Below are positions 34,064 through 41,239 of a DNA stretch of 64,000 bases, piece after piece. This DNA is from Allobosea sp. 67-29 (GTDB lineage: Bacteria; Pseudomonadota; Alphaproteobacteria; Rhizobiales; Beijerinckiaceae), in NCBI RefSeq assembly GCF_001898115.1, contig NZ_MKSQ01000026.1, positions 1-64,000 of the forward strand, in the 5' to 3' direction. A model generated the notes under the pieces. That model was not told where the DNA came from. It was given only the letters and a program-made list of their open reading frames with translations, and did no database searches. The translations under genes were made by a program, and so were the position numbers. Position 1 is the stretch's first letter, and each line of letters begins with the position of its first letter.

Positions 34064-35752
34064 ATGCCCGCCCCGTCGCTCTTCAGCTTCCGCAAAGAAC
34101 CTGCGGTCGACCCCAGAGGCCTGCTCTCCTCGATCGGTGAAGTCGTCTACAGCTGGGACATCCACAGCGACGTGCTGAAATGGGGGCCGAACGCGGCCGA
34201 GGTGCTCGGCGCCCTGCCCGACCGGGCGATGCTGCGCGGCATCGGCTTCGCCGGCCTGGTCGAGCCCGGTAGCGGCCCGAGCCGCTACGATGCGATCTTC
34301 GGCACCAGCGAGCAGGACCAGGGCGAAGGCGTGCTCTACCGCACCCGCTATGCCGTCGACCTCGCCGGCCGGAAGATGTGGGCCGACGACACCGGCCGCT
34401 GGTTCGCCGGCAGCGACGGCCGGCCCGCCCGCGCGCGCGGCGTGCTGCGTCTCGAGCGGGCCGCGCGGACCGGCGAGCTGGACGAGACCGGCAGCGGCCT
34501 CTGCGACCGTCCGGCACTGGTCGACCAGATCGGCCTCGTCCTGCAGGAACACCTGCCCCAGGAGCGGCCTGTCGTGGTCCTCGTCGCGGCGATCGACGAA
34601 CTCGCCCGCCTCAACGACGACTTCGGCCATGAGGCCACCGACGAGATCGTCGCCACCGTGCACGAGCGGCTGCGCTCGGTGACGCGCCGGCGCGACCATC
34701 TCGTCCGCTACGCCGGCAACAGCTTCGCGATCATCCTCTCCGCCTGCCCGCGCGACCAGATCGATTCGGCCGCGCGCCGCTTCATCAAGGTGGTGGCGGA
34801 ATCGGCCATCGAGACCAGCCATGGCATCGCGCTGGTGCGGCTGCGGGTCGGCGCGGCCCATGCCCCCGAGCTCGGCAGCCATGCCGGCGAGTTGCTGGCC
34901 GCCGCCGAAGGCGCCCTCGCCACCGCCCGGGCCAGCGCCGCCGACGATGTCGTCGTCGCCCGGCCCCAGCGCCGCAGGCAGGACAGGGCCGAGCGCAGCG
35001 GGCTCGACGTCCAGGCCGTCACGGCCCTGAACGAGCACCGCGTGCGGCTCGCCTTGCAGCCCGTAGTCTCGGCGCGCACGCGCGAGCCGGCCTTCCACGA
35101 AGCCTTGCTGCGCGTCGGCCAGCCCGAGGCCGGGCTGTTCTTCGCCTCGGCCGAGCTCGTGCCGCTGCTGGAGCGCCGCGGCCTCGTGCGCCTGTTCGAC
35201 CATCGCGTGCTGGAGCTGGCGCTGGCCCTGCTGGCCGCGGACCCGGCGCTCAGGCTTTCGATCAACGTCTCGCCCGTCTCGCTCGGCGACCCGGAATGGC
35301 TCGGCGCCTTCCTGTCGCTCGCCGGCACGGCCCGCAACCTCGCTTCACGCCTGATCGTCGAGGTGACGGAGACGGCGACGATCGAGGACCCCGCGCGGCT
35401 GGCGAAGCTGCTCGGCCGCATCAAGGATTGCGGAACCCGCATCGCGATCGACGATTTCGGCGCGGGCCACACCTCGCTGAAGCATCTGCGCGCCTTCCCG
35501 GTCGACATCCTGAAGATCGACGGCGCCTTCACCCAGAACCTGCGCCGCTCGACCGACGACCGCTTCTACGTCCGCACGCTGATCGATCTCGCCCACCATC
35601 TCGGCGTCGAGACGGTGGCGGAATGGGTCGACGACGAGTTGCAGGCGACGATGCTGCGCGACTGGGGCATCACCTATCTGCAGGGCCATCTCGTCGGCCG
35701 GGCCGAGCTGATGCCGATGGTCGAGCCGGAACGCCGCCGCGCCGCCTGCTGA
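34064..35752 (+). CDS. Degenerate GGDEF plus EAL domain protein (putative c-di-GMP phosphodiesterase)
   Basis: A 562-residue cytosolic protein. A PAS-like N-terminal segment (about 15-130) has VVYSWDIHSDVLKWGPNA. The GGDEF domain (about 155-300) is degenerate: RYAGNSFAI replaces the GGDEF loop, so cyclase activity is unlikely. The EAL domain (about 325-555) keeps FHEALLR, INVSPVS, EVTETATI, IDDFGAGH, DILKIDG and LQGHLVG, so phosphodiesterase activity is likely. The ETVAE glutamate is present but followed by WVD rather than GVE. It lowers c-di-GMP, and presumably affects motility and adhesion. Confidence 0.87.
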   Translation: MPAPSLFSFRKEPAVDPRGLLSSIGEVVYSWDIHSDVLKWGPNAAEVLGALPDRAMLRGIGFAGLVEPGSGPSRYDAIFGTSEQDQGEGVLYRTRYAVDLAGRKMWADDTGRWFAGSDGRPARARGVLRLERAARTGELDETGSGLCDRPALVDQIGLVLQEHLPQERPVVVLVAAIDELARLNDDFGHEATDEIVATVHERLRSVTRRRDHLVRYAGNSFAIILSACPRDQIDSAARRFIKVVAESAIETSHGIALVRLRVGAAHAPELGSHAGELLAAAEGALATARASAADDVVVARPQRRRQDRAERSGLDVQAVTALNEHRVRLALQPVVSARTREPAFHEALLRVGQPEAGLFFASAELVPLLERRGLVRLFDHRVLELALALLAADPALRLSINVSPVSLGDPEWLGAFLSLAGTARNLASRLIVEVTETATIEDPARLAKLLGRIKDCGTRIAIDDFGAGHTSLKHLRAFPVDILKIDGAFTQNLRRSTDDRFYVRTLIDLAHHLGVETVAEWVDDELQATMLRDWGITYLQGHLVGRAELMPMVEPERRRAAC

Positions 35753-35807
35753 AGCGCGCCGGGCGCGGCAGGCGAAGGCCCGCCGGTCCCAGCTCGCAGA
35801 GCCGCTC

Positions 35808-36407
35808 TCACTTGCTGCGGGAGAGCTTGTCCAGCCGCTCGCGCATCTCGTTGAGCTCGCGCTTGAGGTCGCCGAGCTCGTCGCCCTTGGCCGCCGGCTC
35901 GGCCGCCGCCCCCTGCTTGGCCTTCGCGGCCGCCGACGCGGCGAACGGGTTGAACATCCGGAACGCCTCGGTGAACATCTGCATGTTCGCGCGGGTCTGG
36001 GCCTGGATGGCGTCGAGCGCGTTGCCGCCGAAGGCCGAGCCGCCGAAGGCCTTGGCCATCTGCTCCCGGAACTTGTTCTGCTCCTGGGTGAAATTCTCCA
36101 TCGAGAATTCGAGGTAGCGCGGCACCAGCGCCTGCATGCTGTCGCCGTAGAAGCGGATCAGCTGTCGCAGGAAGGTGATCGGCAGCAGGTTCTGACCGTC
36201 CTTGGCCTCCTCGTCGAAGATGATCTGGGCCAGCACCGAACGGGTGATGTCCTCGCCGGACTTGGCGTCGTAGACGACGAAATCCTCACCGGCCCTGACG
36301 AGCCCTGCCAGATCCTCCAGCGTGACGTAGGAACTCGTCCCTGTGTGGTAGAGGCGCCGGTTGGCGTATTTCTTGATGACGGTCGGTTCTTTTTCGCTGG
36401 CCATCAT
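35808..36407 (-). CDS. phaR: Polyhydroxyalkanoate synthesis repressor PhaR
   Basis: A 199-residue regulator. The N-terminal DNA-binding/PHB domain is IKKYANRRLYHTGTSSYVTL (residues 11-30) with DFVVYDAKSGEDITRSVL; the accumulation-regulator helices LLPITFLRQLIRFYGDSMQ follow. The C-terminal tail is Ala/Lys-rich with a coiled coil (ELGDLKRELNEMRERL). It represses PHA genes when granules are absent. It is divergent from phaA, with an inverted repeat between them. Start could be ATG 36407 or the adjoining ATG 36404. Confidence 0.93.
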   Translation of the reverse strand: MMASEKEPTVIKKYANRRLYHTGTSSYVTLEDLAGLVRAGEDFVVYDAKSGEDITRSVLAQIIFDEEAKDGQNLLPITFLRQLIRFYGDSMQALVPRYLEFSMENFTQEQNKFREQMAKAFGGSAFGGNALDAIQAQTRANMQMFTEAFRMFNPFAASAAAKAKQGAAAEPAAKGDELGDLKRELNEMRERLDKLSRSK

Positions 36408-36495
36408 ACCCTGCTAGACGTTGATCCGCGGCGCCGGCCGGGCCGGCGCGGTTCGACGGAACGTTCTCCCCGCGCCGACGATAGCCGCTCGGTGC

Positions 36496-36526
36496 TGCGC
36501 CGCAAGTTTTTTGAGCGTGCGGCGCA
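36496..36526. promoter_or_regulatory. Inverted repeat in phaR-phaA divergent region, putative PhaR operator
   Basis: TGCGCCGCA (36496-36504) and TGCGGCGCA (36518-36526) form a perfect 9-base inverted repeat with a 13-base spacer containing a T-run. TGC-rich, GCA-containing sites are typical of PhaR binding. The 309-base phaR-phaA intergenic region otherwise shows no gene, and AAGGAA precedes phaA. Direct PhaR binding is inferred. Confidence 0.4.
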
Positions 36527-36716
36527 AAAAGCCGTCGGAATTGAGGCGGCCGCGCCGGCGGGCCCGCATGCTCCACAGCCGGCGCACCGTCGCGGCGCCG
36601 GATAGGGCAGCACGCCTGACTTGACGGCGTCACGACAGGCTTCGAAGGTGGCGGGGAAGGCTGCGCCGGCGGGAGCGGCGCGGCAGGCACTCGAGAAAGA
36701 AGCAAGGAATTCCCTC

Positions 36717-37895
36717 ATGGCAGATACGGATATCGTGATCGTCGGCGCGGCGCGCACGGCGGTGGGCGCCTTCAACGGCGCTTTTGCCAACACGCCCGCC
36801 CATGAGCTCGGCGCCGCCGCCGTCAAGGAAGCGCTGAGCCGCGCCAAGGTCGACGCCGCCGAGGTCGACGAGCTGGTGATGGGCCAGGTTCTCGCCGCCG
36901 GCCAGGGCCAGAACCCGGCCCGCCAGGCCGCGATGGCGGCCGGCATCCCGCAGGAGCGGACGGCCTGGGGCCTCAACCAGCTCTGCGGCTCGGGCCTGCG
37001 CACCGTCGCCATCGGGCTGCAGCAGATCGCCAATGGCGACGCCGACGTCATCGTCGCCGGCGGCATGGAATCGATGTCGCTCGCCCCGCACGCCTCCTAT
37101 CTGCGCGCCGGCACCAAGATGGGCGACGTCAAGTTCGTCGACACCATGATCAAGGACGGTCTCTGGGACGCCTTCCACGGCTACCACATGGGCACCACCG
37201 CGGAGAACGTCGCGACCAAGTACCAGATCAGCCGCGAAGAGCAGGACCGCTTCGCCGTCGCCTCGCAGAACAAGGCCGAGGCCGCCCAGAAGGCCGGGAG
37301 GTTCAAGGACGAGATCGTCCCCTTCACGATCTCGACCCGCAAGGGCGACATCGTCGTCGACACCGATGAATACCCCCGCCACGGCGCCACGCTGGAGGCC
37401 ATGGCCAAGCTCAAGCCCGCCTTCTCGAAGGACGGGACCGTGACCGCGGGCAACGCGTCCGGCATCAACGACGGCGCCGCCGCGCTCGTCATCATGACGG
37501 CCAAGGAAGCGGCCCGCCGCGGCCTGACCCCGCTCGCCCGCATCGCCTCCTGGGCGACGGCCGGCGTCGATCCGGCGATCATGGGCACGGGCCCGATCCC
37601 CTCGACCCGCAAGGCGCTGGAGAAGGCCGGCTGGAAGGTCGGCGATCTCGATCTCGTCGAGGCCAACGAGGCCTTTGCGGCGCAGGCGATCGCGGTCAAC
37701 AAGGACCTCGGCTGGAACCCCGACATCGTCAACGTCAACGGCGGCGCCATCGCCATCGGCCATCCGATCGGCGCGTCGGGCGCCCGCGTCCTGGTGACGC
37801 TGCTGCACGAGATGGCCAAGCGCGACGCCAAGAAAGGTCTCGCCACGCTCTGCATCGGCGGCGGCATGGGCGTCGCCATGGCCGTGGAGCGCTGA
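36717..37895 (+). CDS. phaA: Acetyl-CoA C-acetyltransferase (beta-ketothiolase) PhaA
   Basis: A 392-residue thiolase that condenses two acetyl-CoA to acetoacetyl-CoA, the first step of polyhydroxybutyrate synthesis. The nucleophile is C90 in NQLCGSGLR; later active-site residues are in INGG-like [16 protein letters not shown] (His) and CIGGGMG (Cys). Length is typical. It starts at ATG 36717 with AAGGAA upstream. phaB follows after one small gene. PHA synthase phaC is not in this window. Confidence 0.94.
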   Translation: MADTDIVIVGAARTAVGAFNGAFANTPAHELGAAAVKEALSRAKVDAAEVDELVMGQVLAAGQGQNPARQAAMAAGIPQERTAWGLNQLCGSGLRTVAIGLQQIANGDADVIVAGGMESMSLAPHASYLRAGTKMGDVKFVDTMIKDGLWDAFHGYHMGTTAENVATKYQISREEQDRFAVASQNKAEAAQKAGRFKDEIVPFTISTRKGDIVVDTDEYPRHGATLEAMAKLKPAFSKDGTVTAGNASGINDGAAALVIMTAKEAARRGLTPLARIASWATAGVDPAIMGTGPIPSTRKALEKAGWKVGDLDLVEANEAFAAQAIAVNKDLGWNPDIVNVNGGAIAIGHPIGASGARVLVTLLHEMAKRDAKKGLATLCIGGGMGVAMAVER

Positions 37896-37910
37896 GCCAG
37901 GCGCCCCTCC

Positions 37911-38126
37911 ATGGCGAAGCGCACGACGCTTTACCGCTATCTCACCGGCCCCGATGATGCCGCGTTCTGTCATCGGGTGTCGGAGGCCTTGAGCCGGGGC
38001 TGGTCGCTCTACGGCCAGCCGACGCTTGCCTTTGACGCAGCGCAAGGACGCGTCATCTGCGGCCAGGCCATCATCAAGGACGTGGACGTGGCCTACACGC
38101 CCGCGCTGAAGCTATCCGAACAATAA
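37911..38126 (+). CDS. DUF1737 domain protein between phaA and phaB
   Basis: A 71-residue protein. The core LYRYLTGPDDAAFCHRVSEA and LSRGWSLYGQP followed by the I-K-D C-terminal motif are the DUF1737 pattern, a small domain of unknown function. It lies 15 bases after phaA and 44 before phaB, so it is co-transcribed with PHA genes. A PHA-related role is possible from context only. Confidence 0.8.
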   Translation: MAKRTTLYRYLTGPDDAAFCHRVSEALSRGWSLYGQPTLAFDAAQGRVICGQAIIKDVDVAYTPALKLSEQ

Positions 38127-38170
38127 CGGCGGCAAAGCCGCACGGGACTTGACCAAGAGGGAGACTGGCT

Positions 38171-38893
38171 ATGACGAAGGTGGCGCTGGTTACGGGGGGA
38201 ACGCGCGGTATCGGCGCGGCGATCTGCAAGGCCCTGCAGGAGGCCGGTCACAAGGTCGCGGCCAGCTATGCCGGCAACGACGAGGCGGCCGCCAAGTTCA
38301 AGGCCGAGACGGGAATCCCGGTCTTTAAATGGGACGTCGGCGACTACGATGCCTGCGCCGCCGGCATCGCCAAGGTCGAGGCCGAGCTCGGCCCGGTCGA
38401 CATCCTCGTCAACAATGCCGGCATCACCCGCGACGGCTTCTTCCACAAGATGACCAAGGAGCAGTGGTCGGACGTCATCCGCACCAACCTCGACTCGCTG
38501 TTCAACATGACCCGGCCGGTGATCGAAGGCATGCGCGCCCGCGGCTTCGGCCGGGTCATCGTGATATCCTCGATCAACGGCCAGAAGGGCCAGATGGGCC
38601 AGGTCAACTATTCGGCGGCCAAGGCCGGCGACATCGGCTTCGTCAAGGCATTGGCGCAGGAGAACGCCAACAAGGGCATCACCGTCAACGCCATCACCCC
38701 CGGCTATATCGGCACCGACATGGTCGCGGCGATGCCGGAGGCGGCACTGCAGCGCGTCATCGCCGGCATCCCGGCCGGGCGCCTCGGCAAGCCCGAGGAG
38801 ATCGCACAGATGGTGGTCTGGCTGGCGTCCGAGCATGGCGCTTTCGCCACCGGCGCGACCTTCGCCATCAATGGCGGCCAGTACATGGCCTGA
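38171..38893 (+). CDS. phaB: Acetoacetyl-CoA reductase PhaB
   Basis: A 240-residue short-chain dehydrogenase that reduces acetoacetyl-CoA to (R)-3-hydroxybutyryl-CoA with NADPH. TGGTRGIG (residues 8-15) is the cofactor loop, NNAG follows, and catalytic Ser-Tyr-Lys occur in ISSINGQKGQ and VNYSAAKAG. FHKMTKEQW and INGGQYMA at the C-terminus are typical of PhaB rather than FabG. A G-rich ribosome site (AGGGAGAC) precedes the ATG. Confidence 0.94.
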   Translation: MTKVALVTGGTRGIGAAICKALQEAGHKVAASYAGNDEAAAKFKAETGIPVFKWDVGDYDACAAGIAKVEAELGPVDILVNNAGITRDGFFHKMTKEQWSDVIRTNLDSLFNMTRPVIEGMRARGFGRVIVISSINGQKGQMGQVNYSAAKAGDIGFVKALAQENANKGITVNAITPGYIGTDMVAAMPEAALQRVIAGIPAGRLGKPEEIAQMVVWLASEHGAFATGATFAINGGQYMA

Positions 38894-38951
38894 CCCCCGC
38901 CCGGAGCGCGCCCCGGCCGCTCCGAAGCAGGCGGTGCGAGCTGAGCGAGGA

Positions 38952-38976
38952 GGCCGCGGCGATGCCGCGGCCTTCG
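38952..38976 (+). terminator. Hairpin terminator after phaB
   Basis: GGCCGCGGC (38952-38960), loop GAT and GCCGCGGCC (38964-38972) are followed by TTCGTC. The hairpin is strong but the T-run is weak. It sits between phaB and the convergent MFS gene, so it may serve both directions. Confidence 0.55.
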
Positions 38977-39003
38977 TCATGAAGGCGCCCGGCCCGGGCG
39001 GGT

Positions 39004-40206
39004 TCAGAGGCGCTTGACGCTTCTCGGCAGCAGGAAGGTCAGGAGCCCGAGCGCCGGCAGCCAGGCGCAGAGCTTGAACACCTGGATGATGCCGACCTGG
39101 TCGGCGAGCGCGCCGAGCGCCGCCGCCGCGACGCCGCCGAGCCCGAAGGACAGGCCGTAGAACAGCCCTCCGACCAGGCCGATGCGATGCGGCACCAGGT
39201 CGATGGCGTAGATCAGGATCGCCGAGAAGGCGCTCGCCATGATGAAGCTGACGATGACCGAGAGCACGCCGGTCCAAAACAGGTCGGCATAGGGCAGCGC
39301 CAGCGCGAAGGGCAGCGAGCCGAGGATCGAGAGCCAGATCACCCGGTCGCGCCCGATCCTGTCGCCGATCATGCCGCCGAGGATGACGCCGATGGCGCCC
39401 ACCACGAGGTAGAGGAACAGCATGATCTGCGAGAGCTGCACCTCCACGCCGAAGCGCTGGATCAGGTAGAAGGTGTAGTAGGAGGTGAAGGCCGCGGTGT
39501 AGCCGTTCTTCGAGGTCAGCAGCAGGATCAGCACCGCCATCGCCAGCAGGATGCGTCCCCGCGGCAGCCCGTGGCTCGCGACCTCCTCGACATGCTCACG
39601 GGAGGATGTCTGCTCGCGCCGCATCGCCGCGTAGCGCGCGCCGATCCAGCCCATCAGCCCCATCGCCAGCAGCACCACCAGAGAGAACCAGGACAGGCTC
39701 TCCTGCCCGCGCGGCACGACGACCGCGGCCGCCAGCAGCGGACCCACCGCATAGCCGACATGGCCGCCGACCTGAAACACGCCCTGCGCCAGACCCTGCC
39801 GGCCAGCCGCGGCATGGCGCGCCATGCGGGTGGCCTCCGGATGGAAGACCGCCGAGCCGAGGCCGATCAGACCCGCCGCCAGCAGCACCACCGGATAGCT
39901 GTGCGCGAAGGACAGCAGCAGCAGCCCCGTCAACGTCGAGCACATGCCGGCGACCATCGCATAGGGCCACGGCCTGCGGTCGGTGACGTAGCCGAGCAGC
40001 GGTTGCAGCAGCGACGACGTCACCTGGAAGGCCAGCGTGATGAAGCCGATCTGCATGAAGTCGAGCCGGTAGGTCTCCTTGATCAACGGATACAGCGCCG
40101 GGATCATCGACTGGACGAGATCGTTCAGCAGATGGGCGAGGCTGAGCGCTGCCAGAACCGGCATCAGCGGCCGGCGCGCGACGGACGGCATCGGGATCGT
40201 GGTCAT
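39004..40206 (-). CDS. MFS exporter, fosmidomycin-resistance (Fsr) type
   Basis: A 400-residue major facilitator with 12 predicted helices. The N-terminus LSLAHLLNDLVQSMIPALYP, the loop GYVTDRRPWP and GLGSAVFHPEATRMAR are characteristic of the Fsr group, which exports fosmidomycin and perhaps other small molecules. The natural substrate is unknown. It is convergent with phaB and divergent from the frameshifted EamA gene. Confidence 0.85.
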   Translation of the reverse strand: MTTIPMPSVARRPLMPVLAALSLAHLLNDLVQSMIPALYPLIKETYRLDFMQIGFITLAFQVTSSLLQPLLGYVTDRRPWPYAMVAGMCSTLTGLLLLSFAHSYPVVLLAAGLIGLGSAVFHPEATRMARHAAAGRQGLAQGVFQVGGHVGYAVGPLLAAAVVVPRGQESLSWFSLVVLLAMGLMGWIGARYAAMRREQTSSREHVEEVASHGLPRGRILLAMAVLILLLTSKNGYTAAFTSYYTFYLIQRFGVEVQLSQIMLFLYLVVGAIGVILGGMIGDRIGRDRVIWLSILGSLPFALALPYADLFWTGVLSVIVSFIMASAFSAILIYAIDLVPHRIGLVGGLFYGLSFGLGGVAAAALGALADQVGIIQVFKLCAWLPALGLLTFLLPRSVKRL

Positions 40207-40377
40207 GAAGGAGGCATATCCGAGCCGGCTCCGGCGTCAACGCTGCCCGAAGCATGGCGCCCATGGCCGCCAAGCCGGGTTGCGATGCAAAATGCCGCTC
40301 TCGCCTTGCCGCACCGCCCAGCTGGCATTTGCCGCCGAAGCTGCTATCGCAGCCCGGTCCCAGTCCTTGAGCCGATC

Positions 40378-41234
40378 GTGACCACCCGCTCCGCCACTCT
40401 CATCGGCTTCTGCGCCATCCTGCTCTGGTCGACGCTGGCGCTGTTCACGGCCATGTCGGGACGCGTGCCGCCCTTCCAGCTCGTCGCCATGACGTTCGTG
40501 ATCGGCGGGCTGCTGATCCTGGCCATCACCGCCTTGCGCGGCGATCTTCGCCGGGTGCGGCCGACGCCGGCTTCCTTCGCGCTTGGCCTCTACGGCCCCT
40601 TCGGCGACACCGCGCTGTACTATGCCGCGGTGAAGACCGCCCCGCCGGCCGAAGCGAACCTGATCCATTACCTCTGGCCGCTGCTGATCGTGCTGTTCGC
40701 CGCGCTCCTGCCGGGCGGCAGGCTGAAGCCGCGTCATCTCGTCGGCGCGCTGATCGGCCTCGCCGCGACCGGGCTCTCGTCTCGGGCGGGCTCGGCGGCG
40801 GCCGCGGCCTCGCCTTCGGCCATCTGCTCGCCGCGCTCGGCGCCTTCGTCTGGGCGAGCTATTCGGTGGCCTCGCGGCGCTTCGCCGAGGTGCCCTCGGA
40901 AAGCCTGAGCCTCACCATGCTGGGCTGTGCCGTGCCGGCGCTCGCCTGCCACCTCGCCTTCGAGACGACGCTGTGGTCTCTGACGGCGGTGGAATGGCGC
41001 GGCGTGCTGGGGCTCGGGCTCGGCTCGATCGGCCTCGCATTCGTGGTCTGGGACATCGGCATGAAGCGGGGCGACGTCGCGCTGCTCGGCGTCGCCTCCT
41101 ATGCCGCCCCCGTGCTCTCGACGCTGATCCTGGTGCTGTTCGGCTACGCCCAGGCGAGCTGGCTGCTGGCAGCCTCCTGCGCGCTGATCGTAGTCGGAGC
41201 GCTGGTGGCGAGCGGCGGCGGGCGGAAGGCCTGA
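40378..41234 (+). pseudogene. EamA-family transporter, interrupted by a frameshift
   Basis: From GTG 40378 the frame encodes TTRSATLIGFCAILLWSTLA, GPFGDTALYYAAVKTAPPAE and HYLWPLLIVLFAALLPG, typical EamA repeat 1. At 40777-40778 the frame is lost: one base appears missing after ctc (40774-40776), because the +1 frame from gtc 40779 reads VSGGLGGG, then GHLLAALGAFVWASYSVASR and continues without a stop to 41234 through EamA repeat 2. Restored length would be about 286 residues. A single-base deletion, or a sequencing error, explains this. The second part begins as a separate ATG frame at 40866. Confidence 0.85.
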
Positions 41235-41239
41235 GCGGC

